From Antedon bifida (Eukaryota; Echinodermata; Crinoidea; Comatulida; Antedonidae), in NCBI GenBank assembly GCA_963402885.1, contig OY727094.1, forward strand, positions 15,812,501 through 15,876,500: a stretch of 64,000 nt of DNA, written 5' to 3'. The notes under the pieces are model-generated. The model made no database searches. It was not told the origin of the DNA and saw only the letters and a list, made by a program, of their open reading frames with translations. This document shows positions 49,157 to 61,000 of the stretch, piece after piece (position 1 is the stretch's first letter; every line of letters begins with the position of its first letter). The position numbers and the translations under genes are program-made.

Positions 49157-49402
49157 ATGCTTCCGAGTATTTTACAACTTGGTCCTCCGTCAGTCAAAAT
49201 TGACTCATTAATTTTGCACACCTTGTTACCTCACAAAAAACATCGTAGGGTTGTCTATGAAATGCATTTTTCCGACCTTATTATGAAATGCTTGGGTTTG
49301 GCGCTGACCACCACTCATGACATGCTTGAGCTGATAGGGTTTGATTTCAGCCTCAAGAAGCAGTGGGTAGTGCACCAACATGTTGATAACTACTACAAGT
49401 AG
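49157..49402 (+). CDS. Hypothetical 81-residue protein
   Basis: A complete ATG-to-TAG frame with an in-frame TAA directly before the ATG, so the start is fixed if it is a single-exon product. The sequence is balanced and protein-like, e.g. PPSVKIDSLILHTLL, VVYEMHFSDLIMKCLGLAL and MLELIGFDFSLKKQWVV. It has no signal peptide, no convincing membrane segment and no motif that I know. Base composition is GC-richer than the neighbouring introns. A CpG-containing stretch lies upstream and an AATAAA at 50614 lies 1.2 kb downstream on the same strand. It would sit inside an intron of the ankyrin gene on the opposite strand. It could also be the last exon of a spliced plus-strand gene, a retrocopy, or chance. 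Confidence 0.35.
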   Translation: MLPSILQLGPPSVKIDSLILHTLLPHKKHRRVVYEMHFSDLIMKCLGLALTTTHDMLELIGFDFSLKKQWVVHQHVDNYYK

Positions 49403-51085
49403 TTTGTGTCAATATCTATATTAATTTGCATGATTGGTTCATGACGTATATTTTAAATAGGGAAAATGTTAATGTTATGGTACATTTTATAAGTGGACAA
49501 TTGAATTGTTTGTTATGGGCCCACCGTTTCAAACTGCTGTGTGAAATCTGTTCTTTCATATAACAAAAATACAAAAGCCGATGAGCTAAATTACTTGCCT
49601 TAAAAAAGTAATCTATTTTCAAAAGAGAGAGAGAAAAATAGGCAATATTTGTTAATATAACCATGAATGATAATGTAGGACTTAATCATCTGAAAGATTA
49701 TATTTAAAATCAATTTAGTATAGAGTTGAATAATAGTGTGTGTCATACTATTTCACATAAACCATCATACCTATTTTCATGTTACAATCAGTGGCTGATT
49801 TTATGGAGAAAAGCGTGCAAAGCACAGCATGTGTAATATGGACATCTATGATATTCATCTTGATAATTTTGTATAATTTTACTTTTCTACTGAATGCTAC
49901 AGGGTTACCAGAACTGAATCTGTTTGTTCTTATGTCTCTTTATAAGTTTCATTCAACATTTATTTAGAAATATTTATATTCATCAAGAAAAAAAAGAAGC
50001 ATACATTTACAATAACTTAATTGGTAACATTAAATAAGAAGTCTGTGAAGTGTAAAGCTAAATCCCCTAAATTAATCATATTTTTCAAAGGATTATTCCA
50101 TTTGGAATCTACTAACGTTTTGTATCAGATCAGATTAAACTATATGTAAACTTTAGAGAGAAAAATTGTTAAATAACTTTGACCCTGACATTACATGCAC
50201 ATGGGTATTACCTTTTCCCATTGTAGGTATTATATTATTTATTATTATTTATTCAAGCAAAAGATACATTTTACAAAATATAATACAAATCAACAAATTA
50301 AACAAACACGACGCAAGAAGAAAATATAAAATCACAGTCACTAGCTGCCAGGAAAGCACAAAAGCAGCCTAAGGCATTGTCACCAATTAGATGTGTACCT
50401 CCATTATGCTTGTTGTGGCCAGGTCTTAAATGTTGCGCTTTATATATGAAACTGAAAATAGTATAATTTCAGCTATTTTTATATCTTAAATGTTTGTGTT
50501 TTTATGTTTTGTTATTTGTACAAGGGGTCCAATGTGGATAGAAGTGCTTGCCACCTGTTCATAACTTTTTTTCACTGTCTTGTGCCTTGTATTTTTCTTT
50601 CAGTGATAAAGTTTAATAAATGAAAAGTATATATTTCTACTACTCTAGTATGATGTTAATAAAAGTTTGTTTAGTTATCAGATTATTATTATAATATTAA
50701 CAGATGAATAATTATATCATCGTTCAGATTCTGAAATTAATTACAATTACAAGGGATTGGGTTACCAAGCCATTATTCAAATCCGGTATTAGCCAATCAA
50801 ATTGTCTAAGCAAATTGTACTGAAAGAAAGAGTACTCAATTATATTGACAAACCATCTAACAGACAGATAAGATAAGATATAAACACACAATATACTTTT
50901 TAAAACTAAAAACTGGAAAAGAAAGAAGTGAAACAATTATGTTGAAAAAAAAAATGCTTTTAACAACCAGTGTGAATGTTTACTGCAAATATGCAACCAG
51001 AGAACAATTATAAAAGATCTTAAAAACAAATTAGTATTGATGTACTTTAATTAGTGTCAAGTAAGGAAAACAAATTGATGTATAC
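49403..51085. other. Possible 3' UTR of the small ORF, then intron
   Basis: No further ORF is credible. An AATAAA at 50614-50619 on the plus strand could end a transcript from 49157. The remainder is AT-rich intron of the minus-strand ankyrin gene. Confidence 0.35.
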
Positions 51086-51160
51086 CTGGTTCTGGATGTT
51101 GACAGCATTGTTGCTGGCCATGAAATGACAAATTTCTTCAGCAGTTTTTTCTTCTGCAAT
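51086..51160 (-). CDS. Ankyrin gene, second recognised exon
   Basis: On the minus strand a 75-bp exon lies between acceptor TTTCATAG and donor CCAG|GTATAC, phase 0 at both ends. It encodes IAEEKTAEEICHFMASNNAV ending in NIQNQ, where NAVNIQNQ has the form of an ankyrin closing turn. With the 19 residues of the start exon it makes a first, somewhat irregular ankyrin repeat (LLRLCAFNGIQ as first helix). The intron before it is only 0.68 kb and the one after it 6.9 kb. Confidence 0.8.
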
Positions 51161-51838
51161 CTATGAAATAAAAACATATAGATCAATATGCATTCAGTTA
51201 CATTTTTCATTAAAATACATATACTATAGTAAACATAGACAACAACATACATTCCATGTTGCATTAAATTACAGCCATTATATTATAATATTATCATTAT
51301 AATAATATTAGATTGCCCAAATAAATTTGTTTTTTTCTGCTTGTCTTAAATTTTGTATTTACATTAATTTTGTAGACATATTTTTATAGAAAAATTTTGA
51401 TAACATTTTTATTTTTTTTAAAATATTTATTTTTATATGAGGGGTAGCTGGCTTATTTGATTTACAGCGATGTATTTTACTTAAGCTGCCCCTGCCCAGC
51501 ATTTTTCATCTTTAATATGTTGTATTGTATGTTTTGTATTGATATCATGCTGGTCAAATAAATAAAACAAAACAATCACATCAAATGAGCCAACAGTTTT
51601 TATAAGCACTACAGTGTTTATATTGATCCATTATGACGGCACTGTAAGTTGTTGTGACCCTATTTTATACCGCCATGTTTTGGTTTTTAATTCATTTAGT
51701 TACTTGTTTTATATAATCTCTTCAGTTTCCAGCGCATTAGCTCATAGAACAATTTATGAAGTTGCTAATGAGCTAGTATTGCTAGTTAATTGTTGCTGGT
51801 TAAATTGTATTATACTAAAGCAGTGTAAACTTGCCTAC
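51161..51838. other. Intron between the first two coding exons
   Basis: A 678-bp AT-rich intron with minus-strand borders GT..AG. The 107-codon plus-strand frame at 51614-51937 overlaps the start exon in antisense and is not supported as a gene. Confidence 0.65.
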
Positions 51839-51905
51839 CTGAATGCCATTGAATGCACAAAGACGAAGAAGGTTTTGTTTGAGGCGATGATCCATTGTAA
51901 TTCTG
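51839..51905 (-). CDS. Ankyrin gene, exon with the probable start codon
   Basis: On the minus strand, acceptor TTTCTGTTTAG opens an exon with a short leader and an ATG at 51895 in context ACAATGG. The frame reads MDHRLKQNLLRLCAFNGIQ and stops at donor CAG|GTAGGC in phase 0. An acceptor upstream means at least one non-coding 5' exon lies to the right; its position is unknown, with CpG-rich candidates near 53.8-54.2, 60.4-60.7 and 63.4-63.6 kb. LLRLCAFNG is the first helix of the first ankyrin repeat. The protein has no signal peptide, so a cytoplasmic or nuclear site is likely. Confidence 0.78.
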
Positions 51906-52726
51906 CTAAACAGAAAAAAGGCAGAAACAATGTATAATGTTTAAAATGGATTAAAATAAAAACAAGTTGTCAATTCAAAATTTGTAGGGTTTATATGAAA
52001 GCAACACACACATTAACAAATAGATGATTACGAGTTACTTGAATATTAATGGTAGATACTTAGTGATGATGGCTTATCACAACAGCAAAGGTGATGAAGC
52101 AACATATCATTAGAATCATCTATAGACTGTTGTGGCTTTAAATCACCTCTTTCCTAAATAAAAGCATCCCTCCCTCTAATTTTTAAAGTGACAAATATAA
52201 ATACACTACAAGAATTGAACATGATGTTGAAATAGAGTAAATAATTATACAATCCAATATCTCTTCTATCAACAATTTCCTCAACCAATGCCTCCTCTAT
52301 CAAATAACATTATAATATTTCTAGTCATACTATGGAATAATGCTGAAATAAAAAAATCTAAAATATATAATGCTTCTCTATCAATAGTTGAATGCAAATT
52401 GTTGTACAAAAGACCAACACTTTTATCTGATAACCAGGGCAATTCAATATATTCTGTAAAATTTACACCATATTGTTGTCTTTGTTTTATCATATAGTTG
52501 ATTAGAACTACAAACCAACGTGAATTACCATTTTAGGTAAAGCAATAAAGGTGTATCAAGGTACCTTAAGTAAAAACAATGATTGGTTAAGGTCTTGTGA
52601 AAATACAATGTATTTTTACTTGGAATTATTAAAAATACTTGAACACTGAATAAGATGAGGTTCATACAAAGTATTAATAAAATAAAGATGTTTGATTAAA
52701 ATCATGTCATTATCATACATGGCTTG
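51906..52726. other. Probable 5' UTR intron
   Basis: AT-rich stretch upstream of the start-codon exon. Two opposite 69-70-codon frames at 52281-52497 mirror each other and carry no recognisable protein. Confidence 0.4.
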
Positions 52727-53745
52727 GAAGGTATACAATCTACAACTTAACCCTTTCACTGCGGAGCATTATTCCTACCTCTGTGCGTAATATATATTTA
52801 AGAAAAACATATGATATTTTAATAAATTGCAAAAAAATACTAATTGAGATAATTGTGTAATTATTTTTGTGGTGTGTGATGGGCAAAGGGTTAGTCTACA
52901 GTTAGGTATAAAAAAAAAAAGTAATTTGCATATTGATGACGTCATGTGACGTCATTACAGGTATTTTGGATTTCTTGTTTTTTATCGAATCAATGATAAA
53001 AACTTGAATTATTTTGATTGTTTTATAAAAATTATGCACAAATCAAAGTTTTGGGGCAAAATCGTGAAAATAATGACAGTTTCCAAAAATTCACTATAGT
53101 ACAAAATCTAACTAATTGTTTCAGAATTTTTTTTTTGAATGTTGTGATAAACACGATGTTGCCCTATTGGGGCTGGTAAATTTTTGTTACTTTCAAAATT
53201 GCCGCCATTACGCTACTCAAAACAACTTTCCAAGATAGAATTACTATTATATATACTATACTATATATAATTAATTAATTAATTAACTATAGAGGGCGCA
53301 TTATTTTCAAGACGATAATACAACTATAGAGGGCCGTTTTTTTTGCTGGAAAATTTTTTTAATGATTTGCAAAAATATTCAAGTTTATCGAAAGAATATA
53401 GAGGGTGCTATATATTATAGGCAAATACGATTAAATAATTGTTTTGCCCATACCCGGTATTACCGGGTATACGTATTTCAACGACGTTTGTTTATTTACC
53501 GGGTATACGCAGAGAAGGGGTTAAGTCAAGAAATTGCATCATCAGTTTAACATTAGTTGAGTTTATCAGATTTGTTTTTATATTTTCAATAGATTGGTTT
53601 GAGATGATATTTTATCATTTTGTAGTTTAATACAGAGAAGCACTGTGAGGATCAAGGGCTAGTTTTGGCAATGATGTAAATGTAAATTAGCCCATGTAAA
53701 GGGGTTTGGAACTATGGAATCTCTATCTGTCCAGAAATTGCACTA
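52727..53745. repeat. Diverged direct duplication, left copy (carries a 770-bp TTAA element)
   Basis: Starts TTGGAAGGTATACAATCTAC and resumes after the insertion with AAGAAATTGCATCATCAG, TTTATCAGATTTG, TACAGAGAAGCACTGTG, ATCAAGGGCTAGTTTTGGCA and GGAATCTCTATCTGTCC. The right copy is 54805-55460. Confidence 0.85.
52751..53520. mobile_element. TTAA-flanked element, 770 bp
   Basis: TTAA at 52747-52750 and 53521-53524 flanks termini CCCTTTCACTGCG and CGCAGAGAAGGGG. The right duplicate reads ACTTAATTTAAGAAATT at the corresponding place (about 54823-54837) and has no insert. The interior contains GGGCAAAGGGTTA at 52884, perhaps an inner terminus giving a 143-bp sub-element, and two TACCGGGTATAC motifs near the right end. 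Confidence 0.8.
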
Positions 53746-54804
53746 TGGGTCTGTTTCTGCTGCATAACGCAATTTAACCGGTTATTTTAAAATAGAATAA
53801 AAATAGATAACAATAACAAGACCGCGTTTCTGCTCAATTTGTGCTCCGAAATAACCGGTTAAATCTATGGGTGGTCGTCGAGACCCAGACGGAAGTAGTA
53901 AGTTGGCTGTTTGTTTACATCGACGTCAGTACACACGTGTGTGATATCACCGAACATCTCAAACATGTTAACATAATAAAATGTTGTCTCCAGGTCTACA
54001 AGTTTTGTTTTTTGTAAAGCCTACTTAACATCGCTAATAAAATTAATTCTCATGGCGCCTTCAATAACGTGGGGAGGGTCGTGCAGCGCAACTGTAAAGA
54101 GTTCACATCAACTCAGCCCAACCTTGGTTGAGGATGAGTTGAGGTACTAGCCTACTAAAATGGTGACATTTTCCCCATAGGCCTATTAAAAGTAAAAGCG
54201 TCACAACAGGGCGCTTCAAGGTGCTTGTCCAGGAAAAGACACTCTCATATGTACAGTAGCATGCTACCAATGAGCAAAACGATCATACTTTTTTCCTCCA
54301 ATAAACACACATGACTAATTGCAGGACGATATAACATTTTGTTGCCGATTTCATTCACTCAGTATTTAGCTTTTATTGCGCTGCATTCAAGTTCATTGCG
54401 AACGTACATTTGGGGAAGCCCCAAAAAAACGCAAAATTTAATGCTTATAGCTCAATATTTATTTACATCAATTTGTTGAAGAAATTAAATATATAAATAT
54501 AAATAGGTATTGATACAGTTGGGTGGATGGCCTAGAAAAAAATAGGTTGCTATAATGTATACTACAGTACACAGTTACCACAGTTAGTGTACTATACTAT
54601 TATTAACATATCCTTTATGATGATGATGTCAGCTAAACAATAGGTAGGCCTAGGGGCGGTTGTATAGCGGTGTCCTTTGTATGAATCGTTACGAATGAGA
54701 TGCGGAGGGTGCGCCACTGCATTCTTACTTTGCTTGATAATAATAATAAATACACTAAGTCAGAAAACGACCTAACAAAAAATGATTCCGACGCTTAGGA
54801 GTTT
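53746..54804. other. Spacer between the duplicates, partly CpG-containing
   Basis: Holds the inverted pair TTTAACCGGTTATTTT (53773) and AAATAACCGGTTAAAT (53849), possibly a small MITE. A CpG-containing segment at 53880-54270 might be a promoter, but no exon could be placed. Confidence 0.35.
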
Positions 54805-55460
54805 TGGAAGGTATACAATCTACGACTTAATTTAAGAAATTACAACATCAGTTTTAATATTGGTTAAAGACACTTAGATCTGCAATTGTTGCCGTTTTGT
54901 AAAAATAATATATAACTTTAAAAACATTAAATGTGCATTTTATGGTTAATTATGATAAAAGAGAAAATTAATGCACTGCCTAAGTAGCTCGCTTCGAAAG
55001 TTCTAGACGTTTGATCTAGCTTAGTTGGGCTTAGTTTTGTAGGCAAGACAAGGTATTTTAACTGAAAAGTTACAGTTCTTTTATTTGTTTACCTTTTTAT
55101 GTAACCGAACATCACCTCACAATATGAAATATCAATCTGCACGCGATGCATGTTGGTATTTAAAACAGGCCGCTAAAATTATTAGAATCAATTTTTTTTG
55201 TATAGTAATAGTATTTATTTTTACAAAAAACCTAGGTCTATATATAGTGTCTTTAAGTTTATCAGATTTGTTTTTTCATTTTCAATAGACTGGTTTAAGA
55301 TATTATTTTGTAGTTTAATACAGAGAGGCACTGTGGGGATCAAGGGCTAGTTTTGGCAATGATTTACTGGAAAATGTAAATTAGCCCACATACATGGTTC
55401 AGGCTAATGCTGGAAAATTTTAGGAATTATGGAATCTCTATGTGTCTGGAAATTGCACTA
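54805..55460. repeat. Diverged direct duplication, right copy (carries a 385-bp TTAA element)
   Basis: Colinear with 52727-53745: TTGGAAGGTATACAATCTAC, AAGAAATTACAACATCAG, TTTATCAGATTTG, TACAGAGAGGCACTGTG, ATCAAGGGCTAGTTTTGGCA and GGAATCTCTATGTGTC. It lacks the 770-bp insert of the left copy and has its own insert at another place. Confidence 0.85.
54868..55252. mobile_element. TTAA-flanked MITE, 385 bp
   Basis: TTAA at 54864-54867 and 55253-55256 flanks AGACACTTAGATCT and its approximate inverse ATATATAGTGTCT. The left duplicate continues TTAGTTGAGTTTATC without an insert at about 53553-53567. It has only short frames. Confidence 0.75.
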
Positions 55461-56359
55461 TTATTCCAAACATTTTACTAGTACTGTTTTTATTCAGCTC
55501 TAGACCACCAGCCAATATCATGTAACAAGTACAGCTGAACTCTGGGATTCCCTTTAAACTGCTTACTTACTTTATAAGTCAAGAAATTGCATTACAAAAT
55601 GAATTAAATCTCGGCATTTTTTAAATAGAATCGGTTGCCGTTCAAAAAAATGTTTAACATGACAATTTTACATTTGACTCATACATTTTCGTTCAATTAT
55701 TTAGAATTTCCTTTCAAAATATAATTTCTTCGTAAATCTGTATGCATGGTGACTAGATAAAAAACAATAAAGCCTAGAGATTGCACAGATTTTAGGCTCT
55801 GACATTCCTAATTAGGGGTGAAAGCAATTGCCCCTCCTATACTCTTAAGGCCCATTTACACTAGGGCGATAACAATAAATAGATACAACAGTTTTCGTTC
55901 TAGAACTATAGGATAATCATTTATGCTGTATCTGATAAAAAAAAAGTATTTTTAAAAATCAAATGACATCATGATCAATAAAAACAATAAAATCATTGTA
56001 TTGTCCCGATATTATTGCTCTTACTATTAAATCATGACGTCATTTGATTGGACGTGTGGAAATATTATTTTCATTAGAGGCAGCATAGATGATAATCCAG
56101 TTCTAGGATGAAAACTTTTTTAAATTCTTTTCTTTTTGAAAATGAAAAATGCATATTTATCTTTTTATTGTCAATCGTTATTGCCCTTGTGTAAATGGGC
56201 CTTTAACCCCCTTCCCACAATTGTGTCATTTTTACATTTACAAAAATTGTTTGCTGCACTCAGATCCAAACAGTATTTCGGTGTTTATTTTCATTCATTT
56301 TATTTATCAGATTTGTAAATAAATTGATCTGAAAATAGTTAGGGTAGTATTTGTTGCTT
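55461..56359. other. Unassigned stretch
   Basis: No gene. It includes CATTTACACTAGGGCGATAACAA (55854) and its loose inverse TTATTGCCCTTGTGTAAATG (56180), which could be the ends of a MITE of about 350 bp. I could not fix its borders. Confidence 0.35.
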
Positions 56360-56660
56360 TAATATGAACTACAATGCAAACTTACAAATTACAGACTCAA
56401 CTTGAAATCTTGATAACTATACTGACTTTACCAATCAACTCAAAATTCAACCAATTTGTAGCACCAACTGCCTACCACTCCTTACAGTCTATTTTCATAT
56501 TTAGTGTTCATTCACATAATATGCTTATTGACTTTAGCTATGATGTCACAACAACTTTGCACGGTCTATTCACTTCTTTCTGTTGATGTACAATTCACAA
56601 TACTCTGTGGAATTTCCTTTAGAATTCCGTTATTAAATTTCTATAAAACCCCTAAAAAGT
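56360..56660. repeat. Diverged duplicate flanking the satellite, left copy
   Basis: Shares ATGCAAACTTACA, GACTTTAC/GACTTTCT, TAGCACCAACTG, CACGGTCTAT, ACAATTCACAATAC and TTTAGAATTC in order with 58830-59093. The 60-bp satellite sits between the two copies. Confidence 0.6.
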
Positions 56661-56885
56661 ACTAGAGGGAAACAGTTTTTATTAGCAAATAATTGCTATT
56701 TTAGGCAAAAAAAATAAATAGTATTTTAATTTAATTACTACACATTTTATTTATATTTCAATGTTTAGGGGCTAAACTTGATTAGTTTTAACTATTTTTT
56801 AGCCCTTCCCTTGATATAATTATTGTTATTATTTGTATGTTACAATGTTTATAATTTATATTCATGGGTAAAAATTAAATGAAAT

Positions 56886-58282
56886 TTAAAAGACCTACAG
56901 AAATCAATTGATATATACGATCTAACCTGTTACATGTTTAAAAGACTGACAGATCTACAGAAATCAATTGGTATACAAGATCTAACCTGTTACATGTTTA
57001 AAAGACTGACAGACCTACAGAAATCAATTGGTATACAAGATCTAACCTGTTACATGTTTAAAAGACTGACAGACCTACAGAAATCAATTAGTATACAAGA
57101 TCTAACCTGTTCCATGTTTAAAAGACTGACAGACCTACAGAAATCAATTGGTATATAAGATCTAACCTGTTAAATGTCTAAAAGACTGACAGATCTACAG
57201 GAATCAATTGGTATACAAGATCTAACCTGTTACATGTTTAAAAGACTGACAGACCTACAGGAATCAATTGGTATACAAGATCTAACCTGTTACATGTTTA
57301 AAAGACTGACAGACCTACAGAAATCAATTGGTATATAAGATCTAACCTGTTACATGTCTAAAAGACTGACAGACCTACAGGAATCAATTGGTATATCAGA
57401 TCTAACCTGTTAAATGTCTAAAAGACTGACAGACCTACAGAAATCAATTGGTATATAAGATCTAACCTGTTACATGTTTAAAAGACTGACAGATCTACAG
57501 GAATCAATTGGTATACAAGATCTAACCTGTTACATGTCTAAAAGACTGACAGACCTACAGAAATCAATTGGTATATAAGATCTAACCTGTTACATGTTTA
57601 AAAGACTGACAGACCTACAGAAATCAATTGGTATACAAGATCTAACCTGTTAAATGTCTAAAAGACTGACAGATCTACAGAAATCAATTGGTATATAAGA
57701 TCTAACCTGTTACATGTTTAAAAGACTGACAGACCTACAGAAATCAATTGGTATATAAGATCTAACCTGTTACATGTTTAAAAGACTGACAGACCTACAG
57801 AAATCAATTGGTATATCAGATCTAACCTGTTACATGTCTAAAAGACTGACAGACCTACAGAAATCAATTGGTATATAAGATCTAACCTGTTACATGTTTA
57901 AAAGACTGACAGATCTACAGAAATCAATTGGTATACAAGATCTAACCTGTTACATGTCTAAAAGACTGACAGATCTACAGGAATCAATTGGTATATAAGA
58001 TCTAACCTGTTACATGTTTAAAAGACTAACAGACCTACAGAAATCAATTGGTATACAAGATCTAACCTGTTACATGTCTAAAAGACTGACAGACCTACAG
58101 AAATCAATTGATATATAAGATCTAACCTGTTACATGTTTAAAAGACTGACAGACCTACAGAAATCAATTGGTATACAAGATCTAACCTGTTACATGTTTA
58201 AAAGACTGACAGACCTACAGAAATCAATTGATATATAAGATCTAACCTGTTACATGTTTAAAAGACTGACAGACCTACAGAA
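56886..58282 (+). repeat. 60-bp satellite, about 23 copies
   Basis: A perfectly regular 60-bp period containing AGAAATCAATTGGTATA, AGATCTAACCTGTTACATG and TAAAAGACTGACAGA. Copies differ at a few fixed positions (T/C before TAAAAGA, C/T in GACCTA, A/G in CAGAAATC, ACAAGA/ATAAGA/ATCAGA). One frame is open where ACAAGA is present (MFKRLTDLQKSIGIQDLTCY per unit) and closed by TAA where ATAAGA is present. Coding is therefore unlikely. Confidence 0.95.
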
Positions 58283-58414
58283 CCAACCAAGCAGCTTAAA
58301 CGATACAGTATAGGCCTAACTTTACATTGACTATTGAAGTATACAATTTTATCAGGCTATCAAACATGATATGTTAAAGGAAATAGAGTTAAACTATATT
58401 AAAGTGTTCTCCTA

Positions 58415-58506
58415 AATCTACATACTGGTGATCATTTTCTCTTTTAGGCTTTCTGTTGTTAATCTACATACTGGTGATCATTTTCTCTTTTAGGCTTTCT
58501 GTTGTT
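58415..58506. repeat. 46-bp tandem duplication
   Basis: AATCTACATACTGGTGATCA ... GGCTTTCTGTTGTT occurs twice without visible change (58415-58460, 58461-58506), so it is recent. Confidence 0.9.
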
Positions 58507-59093
58507 TTTCTATGCTGGCATTAACAACAGTTGTTTTTATTAGCTAGCACTGTCTGAATAAAATAAAATAAAACTGTCAATCATGAGCAAAACTAACACA
58601 AAATGTAAGTTTAACGTTAAATCTTTAAACATAGACATATCCTGTTGTAACAACCCATTTAATTTTCTTCTCTTGTATCCAAACATTTCAATTCTCAACC
58701 AGCTTATTTCAGCTTCCTTCTTCCTTAAAACTCTTACTCTTAATAATCAAAATTATAAAATAATAAAATCAAATTTATAAAATGTATCTATAAAACCAGC
58801 AATATACTGTATTTCTTACTGTTTACATAACATCTACATTGCAAACTTACATATTATTGGCTAAACTGGAATAATCTGGTAATTCACAATAACTGGACTG
58901 ACTTTCTAGTTGTCTGAATTCAATCAATTCATAGCACCAACTGTCTACTCTTTAAAGTGTATTTCTATTATATAGTATTCACAATGAATAGTACCTAACT
59001 TTGATATTACAAAAACGTGTCCACGGTCTATGCACTTATTAAATATAGAAGCACAATACACAAGTATTCTATTGAATTCTTTAGAATTCTATA
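58507..59093. repeat. Spacer and right copy of the satellite-flanking duplication
   Basis: The part from about 58830 aligns in diverged form with 56360-56660. The part 58507-58830 is AT-rich with a 65-codon frame of no coding character. Confidence 0.5.
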
Positions 59094-59524
59094 CAATTCA
59101 TTTACAAAACTCCTACACATGATTTCCTTTGGAATTGTAATACAAAACACAAGAAGTTGTTAAGTGTAGTATATAGACATAATATGATTCATACAAGTAG
59201 GTATCCCAATGAAAAAATGGTGTTTTTTGCAGTTAAAATTGGAAGCATTTTTAGGCAAAAAATCGAGTATTTTTTTACCACTTTAAATAACCATAACTTC
59301 AGAACGGGTAATCGGATTTCAATCATTTAAATTGCAAAATGCTAATTACATTAAGTTCTTTGTGGTTAACTGAAAGAAAAAGTAAAAAAATTAATCTAAA
59401 TTTTTTCATTGGGATACCTACTTGTATGAATCATATTATGTCTATATACTACACTTAACAACTTCTTGTGTTTTGTATTACAATTCCAAAGGAAATCATG
59501 TGTAGGAGTTTTGTAAATGAATTG
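59094..59524. repeat. Perfect inverted repeat, 125-bp arms
   Basis: Arms 59094-59218 and 59400-59524 are identical inverse copies over all 125 bases by eye. The left arm spans the flank plus the first 21 bases of the element at 59198-61213. The right arm is an inverted copy of that junction lying inside the element. The loop is 181 bp. Confidence 0.92.
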
Positions 59525-59832
59525 GTATATAAGATCTAACCTGTTACATGTTTAAAAGACTGACAGACCTACAGAAATCAATTGGTATATAAGATCTAAC
59601 CTGTTACATGTTTAAAAGACTGACAGACCTACAGAAATCAATTGGTATATCAGATCTAACCTGTTACATGTCTAAAAGACTGACAGACCTACAGAAATCA
59701 ATTGGTATATAAGATCTAACCTGTTACATGTTTAAAAGACTGACAGATCTACAGAAATCAATTGGTATACAAGATCTAACCTGTTACATGTCTAAAAGAC
59801 TGACAGATCTACAGGAATCAATTGGTATATAA
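59520..59832 (+). repeat. Displaced segment of the 60-bp satellite
   Basis: Five units whose variant order is the same, base for base by eye, as 57686-57998 of the main array. It starts at AATTG, which is also the end of the inverted-repeat arm, and ends abruptly inside a unit before AGTTAAAAACC. Confidence 0.93.
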
Positions 59833-60389
59833 AGTTAAAAACCAGTTAAAATTGGAAGCATTTTTAAAAGGTTATAACTTTTACAATAATCAGTTAAAAG
59901 TTTTGATTTTTTTTAAACCTATAGATATCACAGAGTTGTACAACTCTATTTTTTTTGGAGCCTCAACGAAACCTATTTTAAAAATTATTGGTCCGCAAAG
60001 TTGGTCCGAAAGCATTTTGCGCCCATTTTTGCTGGAATTCCCTAAAAAATGAAAAAACTGCAATTTTTCAATGATCTGTAACTTTTGAACTACTGTACTA
60101 ATTCATTTAATTTTTTTTTGTACTTGTTAGAATGTAGTGTATATTTCATTAATAAATATATTTGATATGTGTAATATGAAAAAAAAATATTTTTTTAATG
60201 GTGAAATTTCAAATTATAAAAAAAAAATGAAAAAGTATGTTAAAAACTGTGTGTACTGTTTCCTTTCTTTCACACTAATTTTAGGTAAGTATGATTATTA
60301 TATTATTTTAATATACTTTATATTCATAATTTCAATCATAAATACTAAATTATATATAACTTTTGAATACGTAAAACAGGTTTAGGCCA

Positions 60390-61000
60390 AGTAACGGCTT
60401 ACTCGCAATCAGCAGTCGCTCCCGTAAAAGTATTTCGGTCGCAGTTAATGACTTTCGACCGCCGTATACAGAGTCAAATGTAACGTTGTACATTTAAACC
60501 TAACGCATTTGCATTGTATACTTGCATAATAAATCTTCCGCACATTACACCAATTTTAAGTTGTTAAATTAATGCGTAAAACCAGATATTCTACAACGGA
60601 AAAGGACATGTCAATCTCCGACATCGCTGCTGTCACACATCTCGCGTCGAGCTGGCCGAACTCGAGCGAGGAAAACTAAACAACGTGTTCAAAATATGGA
60701 ACGTACCATTCGCTGATAGGGTGCAATAATGTATTAAACGGAAAACGTCACAACAAACTAGCGCGTATTTCACAGTACAATATTTTACTCACTACAATAT
60801 TCACCGGATTATAATGGTTGAATCTTTAAAATTCTGAACGGGATTTACGCCTCATGCACCATTTTAAAATGTAGTTCGCACAATTACCATGCACAATACG
60901 TTTGTAATCTATGTTTTATCGATTTCAATGTAGATTTAGCTATAATTTAATACCAAAATCCATAATATTTTTCCGGCTCGACGGGATTTTAGAACCGTTT
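60390..61000. promoter_or_regulatory. CpG-rich stretch, possible promoter
   Basis: Locally enriched in CpG (TCGCTCCCGTAAAAG, CGACCGCCGTATAC, TCGCGTCGAGCTGGCCG). A short minus-strand frame (MSEIDMSFSVVEYLVLR) is present without splice signals. It lies within the borders of a transposon, so it may be element sequence rather than a host promoter. Confidence 0.25.

Noticed and set aside
56934-57158. 74-codon ORF with a 20-residue repeat
   Set aside because: It is the satellite read in the one frame without stops for four units; TAA closes it in many other units.
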